A stretch of 64,000 nt of DNA, from assembly GCF_008634025.1 (NCBI RefSeq), contig NZ_PDCM01000001.1, positions 62,001 through 126,000 of the forward strand, read 5' to 3'. The notes under the pieces were generated by a model. That model was not told where the DNA came from. It was given only the letters and a program-made list of their open reading frames with translations, and made no database searches. This document shows positions 7,484-14,966 of the stretch, piece by piece (within the stretch, counting starts at the first letter, position 1; each line of letters starts with the position of its first letter). The stretch is from Streptomyces albofaciens JCM 4342. Lineage in GTDB: Bacteria > Actinomycetota > Actinomycetes > Streptomycetales > Streptomycetaceae. The translations under genes and the position numbers were made by a program.

Positions 7484-7616
7484 CCGCCGTAGCCCCTGGT
7501 CCATCGCTCGCGGTCCCCGGCGGCGCTGTCCCCCTATCACGCGGTATGTGACCCCCGCACCAAGAAATCAGGAGTCTCGGACACTACGGTCGTGGCAGCC
7601 TGGAGGTATGGGGACG

Positions 7617-8447
7617 ATGGTGGGAACGGTGACCACGCTGTGGCGTTATCCGGTGAAATCGCTGCTCGGTGAGGAGGTTCCGGACGCCGTGGCGGATGCC
7701 CGCGGGCTGGCGGGGGACCGCGGGCTCGCGCTGGTGCACCAGACATCCGGCCAGGTCGCCAGCGCGAAGAACCCGCGGCTGTGGCGCGACTTGCTGAAGT
7801 TGCGGGCCGAGATCATCGACGATGCCGTACGGATCACGCTTCCCTCCGGCCGGACCGTACGGTCCACCGACGCACACGTCGACAAGACGCTCTCCGCCCA
7901 CCTCGGGCAGCCCGTCACCCTGGCCGACGCCCCGCCCGAAAAGGCCACCCTGGAGCGCTCACGGCCCGAAGAGGTACTGGAGGCCGGCGCGGGGGCCGAG
8001 GTGGGGAACGAGACCCTGGAGATCGCCACACAGGCGCCGCCCGGCACCTTCTTCGACTACGCGCCGCTGCACCTGATCACCCGCGCCACCCTCGACCGGA
8101 TCACCGAGCTGGGGCCGCGCGCCACCACCGTCGAGGCCGAGCGCTACCGGCCCAACATCGTCATCCGTACCGAGGCCGCCGGTTTCGTCGAGAACGACTG
8201 GCCCGGCCACGAGCTGCGCATCGGCGACGAACTCACCCTCCGGGTCGTGGCCCGCACGCCGCGGTGCGCCGTACCGACACTGGAGCACGGCAGGCTGCCG
8301 CGCGACCTGGACGCGCTGCGCGTGCCCGCGCGGCACAACCGGGTGGTGCCGATGGAGGGCATGGGGCCGCAGCCCTGCGCCGGGGTGTACGCCCAGGTCG
8401 TGCGGCCGGGACGGATCCGGCAGGGGGATGCGGTGCGGGTGGTGTGA
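7617..8447 (+). CDS. MOSC domain protein with MOSC N-terminal beta barrel
   Basis: The 276-residue protein starts MVGTVTTLWRYPVKSLLGEE, which is the MOSC_N pattern, followed by ARGLAGDRGLALV. The MOSC core holds RPNIVIRT, LRIGDELTLRV and RTPRCAVPTLEHGRLPRD, including the conserved cysteine thought to bind sulfur or molybdopterin. Relatives are YcbX/mARC-like sulfurases or reductases of N-hydroxylated substrates. GGAGG at 7602-7606 fits the ATG at 7617 (10-bp spacing) better than the ATG at 7608. The gene stands alone, with no ferredoxin domain and no molybdenum cofactor genes nearby. The substrate is unknown. Confidence 0.85.
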   Translation: MVGTVTTLWRYPVKSLLGEEVPDAVADARGLAGDRGLALVHQTSGQVASAKNPRLWRDLLKLRAEIIDDAVRITLPSGRTVRSTDAHVDKTLSAHLGQPVTLADAPPEKATLERSRPEEVLEAGAGAEVGNETLEIATQAPPGTFFDYAPLHLITRATLDRITELGPRATTVEAERYRPNIVIRTEAAGFVENDWPGHELRIGDELTLRVVARTPRCAVPTLEHGRLPRDLDALRVPARHNRVVPMEGMGPQPCAGVYAQVVRPGRIRQGDAVRVV

Positions 8448-8519
8448 GGTGGGGGGAGGCCGTGAGGCACGTATATGGGCGGGATGGGCGGAGAGGGCGG
8501 GGCTGCGGGGCCGTAGGGG

Positions 8520-9053
8520 CTACGCCGCGACCGCCAGCTCCGGGTCCTCGCGGAGCTTGGCCAGGGCCCGGGAGACCGCGCTCTTGACCGTACCGACGGA
8601 GACCCCGAGCACCTCCGCGGTCTGCGCCTCGCTCAGGTCCTCGTAATACCGCAGCACCACCATGGCCCGCTGGCGCGCCGGCAGCCGCAGCACCGCCCGC
8701 CACATCGCGTCGCGCAGCACCTGGGACTCGGCCGGGTCCGGGGCCGGTACCGGATCGGGCTCGGGTATCTCCTCGCAGGCGAACTCGTCGACCCTGCGCT
8801 TGCGCCACTGCGAGGTGCGGGTGTTCAGCAGGGCGCGGCGCACATAGCCGTCCAGCGCGCGGTGGTCCTCGATGCGCTCCCACGCCACGAACGTCTTGGC
8901 CAGCGCGGTCTGCAGCAGGTCCTCGGCGTCGCTCGGGTTGGCGGTGAGCGAGCGGGCGGTCCGCAGCAGCACCGGCCCGCGGGCCCGTACGTACGACGAG
9001 AACGACGGGAACACAGCGGCGCTGGAAGCGCTGGTGCACACTGGCGTGGTCAT
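8520..9053 (-). CDS. SigE-family RNA polymerase sigma factor (ECF)
   Basis: The protein has 177 residues. Region 2 is FPSFSSYVRARGPVLLRTARSLT followed by DAEDLLQTALAKTFVAWERI, the -10 recognition helix. Region 4 is MWRAVLRLPARQRAMVVLRYYEDLSEAQTAEVLGVSVGTVKSAVSRALAKLRE, with the helix-turn-helix that reads -35. The linker has an acidic-proline stretch (PEPDPVPAPDPAES). This matches the SigE family of short actinobacterial sigma factors, which often lack a linked anti-sigma gene, as here. The ATG at 9053 is the first good start. It may direct genes elsewhere; no partner is visible. Confidence 0.92.
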   Translation of the reverse strand: MTTPVCTSASSAAVFPSFSSYVRARGPVLLRTARSLTANPSDAEDLLQTALAKTFVAWERIEDHRALDGYVRRALLNTRTSQWRKRRVDEFACEEIPEPDPVPAPDPAESQVLRDAMWRAVLRLPARQRAMVVLRYYEDLSEAQTAEVLGVSVGTVKSAVSRALAKLREDPELAVAA

Positions 9054-9223
9054 GCTCCAACGCTAGAAGCGAGAAGCGCCGCGACGGATCGCCCCCAGGT
9101 GCCGAAGCCCTCTCCCTCTCAAGTTGTACAGGTGGTGCTGGCCCCACCTCCTAAAGGCGGACAGCCACTCGTCCCCCGTCAGGGTGCCGTTCTCACTTTG
9201 GTGGGAGTTTTGGTGGGAGTGCC

Positions 9224-9390
9224 GTTCCGGCCGTCGGGGTCCCGCTTGTCCTTACCGGCCGCTGGGCCCCCGTCTGTCCTTACCGGCCGCTGGGGCCCGC
9301 CTGTCCATATCGGCCGCTGGGCCCCGCCTGTCCGTACCGGCCGTCGGGGCCCCGCCGCCTGTACGTACCGGCCGCTGGGCCCCCGCACGG
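9224..9390 (+). repeat. Degenerate tandem repeat, about six units of 26-28 bp
   Basis: Between the sigma factor and the DUF1906 gene, units built on TACCGGCCGCTGGGCCCC plus a CGCCTGTCC tail recur about six times with scattered substitutions and small length changes. There is no gene in 9054-9399. Each unit contains the GC-rich palindrome-like GGCCGCTGGGCC, so the array could fold strongly in RNA. It lies downstream of the DUF1906 gene and may act as its terminator. Confidence 0.65.
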
Positions 9391-9399
9391 CCGCAGGGC

Positions 9400-10248
9400 T
9401 TACTGGATCACGGCGACCGGTGCGTCCACCTGGTTGCGGTCGATGATCAGCCTGCGCCCGCCGTGCGATTCGGTCACGTTGCCCGCGTACTGGTGGATAC
9501 GCAGATGCGGACGCCACGCCTGGCGGGACAGCTCGGGCTCGCCGTACAGGTTCGGCCTGCTGTGCCAGCGCGCGAACCACATCACCGACGGCAGATCCCG
9601 GGTGCCCGCCTGCCGCGCCCGCTCCATGTGCCGTGCGCCGGAGTCGGCGCTGCTGTAGAAGCCGGGTACGTAGTCCAGACGGCGGGTCTCGCGGTTCCAG
9701 GCCCTGATGTAGCCGAGCGTGGTACTGGTACAGGACGTGTTGCGCAGGTTGTACGCCTCCATGTCGAGGTACAGCGCGCTGCCCGGGGCGATGCCCAGCG
9801 CCTTGGCGCGCGCCACCGCGTCCCGCGCCTCGCTCGTGCCCACCTGCTCCGGGTTACCGCGGATGGTGACCTTGCGCTTGTTCTTGTTGGCGACGCACGG
9901 CGCCTGTGAGCCGACGTACAGCGGCAGCAGCCGCCAGCCCGAGCGGTGGGCGGAGCGCACCCAGCCGGCGTTGAGGTTCGGCTGGGTGGGGCAGGCCCGG
10001 CCGCGTCCGCCGAAGTAGATGCCGATGCCGCGGTACTTGGACCCCTTCCAGGCTTGCAGGGTGCTCAGCGGGGGCGTCTTGCAGGTGTCGAACGCCCAGC
10101 CCTGGAACACGTTCGGGCCCCGCGGCCAGGACCGTTCGGGTTCCGCTCCGGCGGCCGGGGCGAGGAGGGTCGCCGGCAGGCCGAGCAGGGCGAGCAGGAC
10201 GGTGGGCAGCAGCACGCTCCGTCGGATGATCCGTTTTGTTGATCCCAT
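9400..10248 (-). CDS. Secreted DUF1906 (glycoside-hydrolase-like, Rv2525c-type) protein
   Basis: The 282-residue product has a signal peptide at residues 1 to about 38 (KRIIRRSVLLPTVLLALLGLPATLLAP). The mature part starts with WPRGPNVFQGWAFDTCKTPPLS and continues with YRGIGIYFGGRGRAC, LPLYVGSQA, LYLDMEAYN, YVPGFYSS and HQYAGNV. These are the beta-barrel strands of the DUF1906 TIM-barrel family. The DMEAY segment holds acidic residues in the usual active-site place. A mycobacterial member (Rv2525c) is TAT-exported and linked to cell-wall homeostasis. Activity on glycans is inferred only. The ATG at 10248 is preferred over the upstream open frame, which is an Ala-Arg-Gln repeat shadow. It is probably monocistronic. 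Confidence 0.82.
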   Translation of the reverse strand: MGSTKRIIRRSVLLPTVLLALLGLPATLLAPAAGAEPERSWPRGPNVFQGWAFDTCKTPPLSTLQAWKGSKYRGIGIYFGGRGRACPTQPNLNAGWVRSAHRSGWRLLPLYVGSQAPCVANKNKRKVTIRGNPEQVGTSEARDAVARAKALGIAPGSALYLDMEAYNLRNTSCTSTTLGYIRAWNRETRRLDYVPGFYSSADSGARHMERARQAGTRDLPSVMWFARWHSRPNLYGEPELSRQAWRPHLRIHQYAGNVTESHGGRRLIIDRNQVDAPVAVIQ

Positions 10249-10328
10249 ACCGGGAGTCAAAGTGCGGGTACGGGGAGCGGCCCGCCGGACACGCCAGCGG
10301 GCGGGCGCATTCAGCCGTACGGGTGCCT

Positions 10329-10530
10329 GGGGGCGCGGCTGTGCCTGGCGCGGCTGTGCGTGGCGCGGCTCCGCGTGGCGCGGCTGTGCGTGGCGCGGCT
10401 GTGCGTGGCGCCGCTCAGGGGAGGCGGGCCCCGGTGGGGGCGCGGTTCCGCGTCGCGCCGCTCGGGGGGCGGGCCCCGATGGGGGCACGGTTCCGCGTCG
10501 CGCCGCTCGGGGGGGGCGGGCCCCGGTCGC
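10329..10530 (+). repeat. Tandem repeats upstream of the DUF1906 gene
   Basis: A 15-bp unit close to GCGCGGCTGTGCGTG is repeated about six times from 10336. It is followed by nearly three copies of a longer unit of about 50 bp containing GGTTCCGCGTCGCGCCGCTC and GGGGGCGGGCCCC. The region 10249-10560 holds no convincing gene. The array lies between the DUF1906 start and the aldolase stop. Confidence 0.65.
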
Positions 10531-10560
10531 GCTCTTAGCCGTCCGGTCCCAGTGGTCCCC

Positions 10561-11817
10561 TCATCCGTCCGCCCCCAGTACCAGCCCCGAGGTCGGTACG
10601 CCCGTACCGGCGGTGACCAGGACGTGTGCCGCGCCCGGCACCTGGTTGACGGAGGTGCCGCGGAGCTGCCGTACCGCCTCGGCGATGCCGTTCATGCCAT
10701 GCAGGTACGCCTCGCCCAGCTGCCCGCCGTGCGTGTTGAGCGGCAGCCCGCCCGCGGCGACGAAGTCGGCCGCCTCGCCCGGCGCGCAGAACCCGAACTC
10801 CTCCAGTTGCATCAGCACGAACGGGGTGAAGTGGTCGTAGAGGATGCCGACGTCGATGTCCGCCGGGCGCAGTCCGCTCGTCCGCCACAGCTGCCGCGCC
10901 ACGACCTCCGACTCGGGCAGGCCGGCGAGGCCGTCCCGGTGGAAGCCGCCCCCGTGGAAGCCCTCCCCGTGGAAGCCTTCCCCGTTGAAGCCTTCCCCGT
11001 TGAAGCCTTCCCGGTAGTAGCCGTCCCGGTAGTAGCTGGTCATCTGCTCCTGGGCGCGGCCCGCGCCCTGCGCGGCGGCCCGGATCACGGCGGGCGGGTG
11101 CGGCAGGTCACGGGCCCGTTCGGCGGTGGTGACGACGAGGGCCTGGCCGCCGTCCGTCTCCTGGCAGCAGTCGAGCAGCCGCAGCGGTTCGACGATCCAG
11201 CGGGACGCGGCGTGGTCGGCGAGGGTGATCGGCTTCCCGTAGAAGTATGCGGCGGGGTTACGCGCGGCATGGCGCCGGCCGACGACCGCGACCTGCCCGA
11301 ACGCTTCCGGCGTGAGTCCGTACGCGTACAGGTAGCGCTGCGCCGCCATGGCGACCCAGGAGGCGGGCGTCAGCAGTCCGGCGGGCAGGTTCCAGCCGAG
11401 CGCCGCGCCCTCGGCGGACGGCTCGCGCCGCTGCACCCCCGCGCCGAAGCGGCGGCCCGAACGCTCGTTGAACGCCCGGTAACAGACCACGACTTCGGCG
11501 ATTCCGGCGGCGACCGCGAGCGCCGCCTGCTGGACCGTGGCGCAGGCCGCGCCGCCCCCGTAGTGCACGCGGGAGAAGAACGACAGCTCGCCGATCCCGG
11601 CCGCCTGCGCGACGGTGATCTCGGGGCTGGTGTCCATGGTGAAGGTGACCATGCCGTCGACGTCGGCGGGGCCGAGCCCGGCGTCGTCCAGGGCGGCCCG
11701 TACGGCTTCCACGGCCAGCTTCAGTTCGCTGCGGCCGGAGTCCTTGGAGAACTCGGTCGCGCCGATGCCGACGATGGCGGCCCGGCCGCCGAGGGTGTCC
11801 GCGTGGTGGAGGGTCAT
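10561..11817 (-). CDS. Thiolase-like lipid-transfer/aldolase protein (Ltp2-like)
   Basis: This 418-residue protein has the thiolase fold: AAIVGIGATEFSKDSGRSE at the N terminus, DVDGMVTF, YGGGAACATVQQAALAVAAG, FTPFVLMQLEEFGF and NTHGGQLGEAYLHGM. It is the non-thiolytic SCP-x/lipid-transfer type. The best-known relative, Ltp2, cleaves steroid side-chain beta-hydroxyacyl-CoA by a retro-aldol step in complex with the DUF35 part of ChsH2. The two upstream genes look like ChsH2 and ChsH1, with ATGA overlaps at both junctions, so one complex is likely. About residues 255-290 contain an unusual tandem insert, YYREGFNGEGFNGEGFHGEG-like. The real substrate in this organism is unknown. Confidence 0.82.
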   Translation of the reverse strand: MTLHHADTLGGRAAIVGIGATEFSKDSGRSELKLAVEAVRAALDDAGLGPADVDGMVTFTMDTSPEITVAQAAGIGELSFFSRVHYGGGAACATVQQAALAVAAGIAEVVVCYRAFNERSGRRFGAGVQRREPSAEGAALGWNLPAGLLTPASWVAMAAQRYLYAYGLTPEAFGQVAVVGRRHAARNPAAYFYGKPITLADHAASRWIVEPLRLLDCCQETDGGQALVVTTAERARDLPHPPAVIRAAAQGAGRAQEQMTSYYRDGYYREGFNGEGFNGEGFHGEGFHGGGFHRDGLAGLPESEVVARQLWRTSGLRPADIDVGILYDHFTPFVLMQLEEFGFCAPGEAADFVAAGGLPLNTHGGQLGEAYLHGMNGIAEAVRQLRGTSVNQVPGAAHVLVTAGTGVPTSGLVLGADG

Positions 11818-12230
11818 GGGGTGGGGTCCTGCTTCGTCTCCTGAGAGGAGCGGGGCATGGCCACCGTCACCGTGCCGGTGACGTGGTGGCCGAGGCGGTT
11901 GGTGCCGATGATGCGGACCTCGGCCGTGTCGCCGTCCAGCGAGCGGACGGTTCCCCGAAGTACCAGTTCATCGCCCGGGTAGTTGGGCGCGCCGAGGCGG
12001 ATCGCGACCTTGCGGAGGACGGCGTGCGGTCCGAAGTGGTCGGTGATGTAGCGGCCCACGAGGCCGTTCGTGGTCAGGATGTTCATGAAAATGTCCGGGG
12101 AGCCCTTGGACTTGGCCGCTTCGGTGTCGTGGTGCACGTCCTGGTAGTCGCGGGAGGCGAGGGCTCCGGCGATGATGAGGGTGCGGGTGATGGGGATGGT
12201 CAGCGAGGGGAGGTCGTCGCCGGCTCTCAT
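11814..12230 (-). CDS. MaoC-like enoyl-CoA hydratase subunit (ChsH1-like)
   Basis: The product has 138 residues and a single hot-dog fold. ASRDYQDVHHDTEAAKSKG carries the Asp...His pair of the MaoC hydratase motif, and DIFMNILTTNGLVGRYITDHFG follows. The later strands are LRGTVRSLDGDTAEVRI and HHVTGTVTVAMP. In the ChsH1-ChsH2 system this subunit provides the catalytic residues and pairs with the non-catalytic MaoC half of the larger subunit. The ATG at 12230 overlaps the stop of the upstream gene, and the stop overlaps the ATG of the thiolase-like gene. The tail KQDPTP is short and polar. Hydration of a branched or cyclic enoyl-CoA is inferred. Confidence 0.85.
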   Translation of the reverse strand: MRAGDDLPSLTIPITRTLIIAGALASRDYQDVHHDTEAAKSKGSPDIFMNILTTNGLVGRYITDHFGPHAVLRKVAIRLGAPNYPGDELVLRGTVRSLDGDTAEVRIIGTNRLGHHVTGTVTVAMPRSSQETKQDPTP

Positions 12231-13192
12231 GCTTGCCTCCCGTTGAAAACAGGCAGCACAAGGTCCTCCTCCACGGTCCGGAATTCCAGCCGTACGGGCA
12301 TGCCGATGCGCACCTTCTCGGGCGGCACCCCAACCACCCCGGCCACCATCCGCACGCCCTCCGCCAGTTCGATCAGCCCGACGGCGTAGGGCGGGTCGAA
12401 GGCCGGGAAGGGCGGGTGGTGCATGACGACGTACGAGAAGACCGTGCCGTGCCCGGCGGCCTCGACGGTGTCCCAGCCGTCGCCGCCGCAGCGGTTGCAG
12501 CCCGGCAGCCAGGGGAAACGCAGGGCCGTGCAGTGCGTGCAGCGCTGGATGAGCAGCTTGCGCTCGGCCACGCCGGCCCAGAAGGCGGCGTTGTCTCGGT
12601 TGATCACGGGGCGGGGGTGGGGGTGGGGACGGGCGGGCGTTCTTCGTCCCTCGGCCGGCGCGTACTTCAGGATGCGGAAGCGGTGCGTACCCGCGAGTTC
12701 GCCGTCCGCCCGTACGTCCATCCGCGTCGTGACGAAGTACCCCGTCCCCAGCTTCGTCGTCTTGCGCGGGGACACCGACTCGATCACGGCGTCGAAGGTG
12801 ATCCGGTCGCCGGGGCGCAGCGGGCGCAAGTACTCCTGCTCGCAGTCGGTCGCGACGACGGAGGTGCAGCCGGCCTCGTCCAGCAGCGAGAAGAGCGCGT
12901 CGTACGCGGACGAGCGGCCCGGGCGCCCGCGCCCGTGCCCGTGGCTGTGCCCGTGCCCGTTCCTGTGCCCGGAGAGGCCGCCCATCGTCCACGCTTGGAG
13001 CATGGTGGGCGGGGCGATGGCGTCGGGGCCCTCGTAGGCGGGGTTCGTGTCGCCCATGGCCTCGCACCAGTGGCGGATCATGGGCGCGTTGACGGGGTCC
13101 TTGCCCGTGCCACCGGTCACGGCGGGACGGCCCTCGAATGCCTTCAGACGTACGTACAGGTCGTCGTCGGGCTCGGACGGCAGCACACCCAT
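12227..13192 (-). CDS. MaoC N-terminal/DUF35 OB-fold fusion (ChsH2-like)
   Basis: This 321-residue protein joins an N-terminal MaoC-like domain (about 1-175, with IRHWCEAMGDTNPAYEGPDAIAPPTML and EYLRPLRPGDRITFDAVIESVS) to a C-terminal DUF35 domain. The latter has a rubredoxin-like zinc ribbon, CTHCTALRFPWLPGCNRCG, followed by an OB fold (GTVFSYVVMHHPP). ChsH2 has this architecture; its MaoC half pairs with ChsH1 and its DUF35 half docks onto the Ltp2 aldolase. A His-Gly-rich insert (HGHGHSHGHGRGRPG) interrupts the first domain. The ATG at 13192 starts MGVLPSEPDDDLYVRLK; the frame continues upstream only as Gly-rich sequence. It is the first gene of a three-gene operon. Confidence 0.85.
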   Translation of the reverse strand: MGVLPSEPDDDLYVRLKAFEGRPAVTGGTGKDPVNAPMIRHWCEAMGDTNPAYEGPDAIAPPTMLQAWTMGGLSGHRNGHGHSHGHGRGRPGRSSAYDALFSLLDEAGCTSVVATDCEQEYLRPLRPGDRITFDAVIESVSPRKTTKLGTGYFVTTRMDVRADGELAGTHRFRILKYAPAEGRRTPARPHPHPRPVINRDNAAFWAGVAERKLLIQRCTHCTALRFPWLPGCNRCGGDGWDTVEAAGHGTVFSYVVMHHPPFPAFDPPYAVGLIELAEGVRMVAGVVGVPPEKVRIGMPVRLEFRTVEEDLVLPVFNGRQA

Positions 13193-13477
13193 CAGCCCCT
13201 CCCCCCTCCGACCTCGGTACCGCATCCGCGACGAAGGGTTCTGACTGTCCGTCAGGGGCCTTCCACTGTCAAGACCAAGACCTGATCGACGCGGGACAGA
13301 CCGCGTCCACCCGCGCCCCGACACCCCACCTTCACTCCCACCTTCGCCCCCACCTTCGCCCCCGCCCCCACTTCCGCCCCCACCTGCGCCGAACCGTTCC
13401 CGCACGATTTCGGCCCTTCCCGCGGTGAACCCCTCGTTCCCCTTCCCCTACTCGAACGCGCGTACGAAAATAAATCC
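13193..13477 (+). other. Intergenic region with CACCTTCGCCCC-type repeats
   Basis: This divergent promoter region separates the ChsH2-like gene and the primase-like gene. A stretch at about 13325-13390 repeats CACCTTCGCCCC-like 12-bp units five times, giving strong C/G strand asymmetry. Near 13465 an AT-richer segment (GAAAATAAATCC) precedes the primase-like ATG and may contain its promoter. No gene is apparent. Confidence 0.5.
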
Positions 13478-14587
13478 ATGGCCTCTCCCCACTCGACCGC
13501 CATGGACTCACCCACCGGAAGCCACCCTTCCCGCCCCACCGGTCGCCCCACCAGCCGGCCCGCCGACCGGCCCGGGAATCGCCCCGGGGATCGCCCCGGG
13601 GATCGACCCGGGGACCGGCCCGCGAACCGATCCACCAACCACCCAACGGCCCCCGAGCCCGGCCCCCCACACCTCTACCTCCCCGAAGACCGCCACACCA
13701 CCGCGCTCACCCACGCGCTCGTGGCGGCCGGCCGCGGCTACCCGGTCATTCCGCTGACCCGCGCCAAACTCCCCGCCGTACGCTCCCCGCACCACGCCGA
13801 CCATGCCGCCCCCACCCCGTGCCGCGGCGCCTGCGGCCGGCCCGGTCACGGCATCCACGACGCCACCGCGGACCCGCTCGCCGTGCGCCGTCTCTTCGCG
13901 GCCGCGCCCTGGGCCACCGCGTACGGCATCGCCTGCGGCGTTCCCCCGCACCACCTCATCGGCATCGACCTGGACACCAAGCACGGCGCCGACGGCCTCA
14001 CCGCCCTGCAACTACTCGCCTCGGAACACCACTTCGCCCTCCCGCCCACCGTCACGGTCCGCACCCCGAGCGGCGGCCACCACCTGTACTTCTCCGGCCC
14101 GCCGACCCCACTCATCCCCAACTCCGCGGGCCGCCTGGCCCCCGGCATCGACATCCGCGGCACCGGCGGCTACCTGGTCGGCCCCGGCTCCCACACGTCC
14201 CGCGGCACCTACCACCTCATCCCCGGCACACCCCGAACCCCAGCCCCCGCCCCCACCGCCCTACTCCACCTCCTCACCCACTCCCCTCACACAACCCACT
14301 CTCACACCCCCCACACCCACACCCCCTACTCACCCACCCCCTACTCCCACACCACCCCACCCCGCCCGTCCCTCCACACCCCCACCAGCCCCGCCCCCGC
14401 CCTCCTCCGCTTCGTCCGCACCGCCCCGAACGGCCAGCGCAACGCCCGCCTCTTCTGGGCCGCCTGCCGCGCCTACGAATCAGGCCTGGGCCAGGAAATG
14501 GCCACCGCCCTCACCACGGCCGCCCTGGACACAGGCCTCACCGAACGCGAGGCCCGCGCGACGATCGCGTCAGCGGCGCGGCGCTGA
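13478..14587 (+). CDS. Bifunctional DNA primase/polymerase (Prim-Pol) domain protein
   Basis: The protein has 369 residues. Residues 1-55 are a Pro-Arg-Gly repeat (RPGDRPGDRPGDRP). The Prim-Pol domain follows: ALTHALVAAGRGYPVIPLTRAKLP, WATAYGIACGV, LIGIDLDTKHGADGL with the catalytic acidic pair, VRTPSGGHHLYFSGP, and GIDIRGTGGYLVGPGSHT. A histidine/proline-rich linker precedes a C-terminal helical unit (NGQRNARLFWAACRAYESG) seen in plasmid and phage primases. Such genes come from mobile elements but are also stable residents of Streptomyces chromosomes. It lies beside tRNA-Ser with no integrase or helicase. The 5' repeat may be dispensable; a start nearer residue 45 is possible. Confidence 0.82.
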   Translation: MASPHSTAMDSPTGSHPSRPTGRPTSRPADRPGNRPGDRPGDRPGDRPANRSTNHPTAPEPGPPHLYLPEDRHTTALTHALVAAGRGYPVIPLTRAKLPAVRSPHHADHAAPTPCRGACGRPGHGIHDATADPLAVRRLFAAAPWATAYGIACGVPPHHLIGIDLDTKHGADGLTALQLLASEHHFALPPTVTVRTPSGGHHLYFSGPPTPLIPNSAGRLAPGIDIRGTGGYLVGPGSHTSRGTYHLIPGTPRTPAPAPTALLHLLTHSPHTTHSHTPHTHTPYSPTPYSHTTPPRPSLHTPTSPAPALLRFVRTAPNGQRNARLFWAACRAYESGLGQEMATALTTAALDTGLTEREARATIASAARR

Positions 14588-14594
14588 CGCGATC
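14563..14594 (+). terminator. Hairpin over the primase-polymerase stop codon
   Basis: GATCGCGTCAGCG (14563-14575) and CGCTGACGCGATC (14582-14594) are perfect 13-bp arms with a 6-nt loop. The left arm encodes the last codons and the stop lies within the structure (14585-14587). It is a strong terminator candidate without a T-tract. Confidence 0.72.
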
Positions 14595-14777
14595 AGAACC
14601 ACAAGCTCGGCCCCACCGACGCCGACCGCGCCCTGCACGAAGCCCTGGGCCGGACGACGCACGCGCCGTTGGCGGCTTGCGTGTACCGGCCGTGTTCCGG
14701 GCCCGAGCGGACTGTGAACAACGCTCGTGATCGATACGCCTGGACTCGGGCGGCCCGGGATGGAGCACCCCAAATGC

Positions 14778-14812
14778 ACAAGGGGCGCCCGATCCGCTCG
14801 GGCGCCCCTTGT
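14778..14812 (-). terminator. Terminator of tRNA-Ser
   Basis: A perfect 15-bp inverted repeat (ACAAGGGGCGCCCGA at 14778-14792 against 14798-14812, 5-nt loop) lies 25 bp beyond the 3' end of the minus-strand tRNA. The stem is GC-rich and flanked by short A/T runs, as in Streptomyces tRNA terminators. Confidence 0.8.
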
Positions 14813-14836
14813 GACCAGCTGATGCGCCGGCCTCTG

Positions 14837-14923
14837 CGGAGGCTGTGGGATTTGAACCCACGGTGGCGTTGCCGCCACGACAGTTTTCAAGACTGTTCCC
14901 TTAGGCCGCTCGGGCAAGCCTCC
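14837..14923 (-). tRNA. tRNA-Ser (anticodon UGA)
   Basis: On the minus strand the acceptor arms GGAGGCT and AGCCTCC pair perfectly, with a G discriminator. The anticodon arm is CAGTCTTGAAAACTG with anticodon TGA in a normal loop. The long variable arm GTGGCGGCAACGCCAC identifies a serine (class II) tRNA, and GGGTTCAAATCCC forms the T arm. CCA is not encoded. It is followed by its own terminator at 14778-14812. Confidence 0.96.
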
Positions 14924-14966
14924 CCGCGCCGCCGGTGAAGGGTGGCGCGGGGATCAGACTAGCGCG

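Noticed and set aside
10019..11844. Plus-strand frames upstream of and over the thiolase-like gene
   Set aside because: They consist of repeats and antisense sequence to the thiolase-like gene, with no domain.
13478..14923. Integrated element at tRNA-Ser
   Set aside because: A primase-like gene lies beside the tRNA, but no integrase, excisionase or duplicated tRNA 3' end was found.
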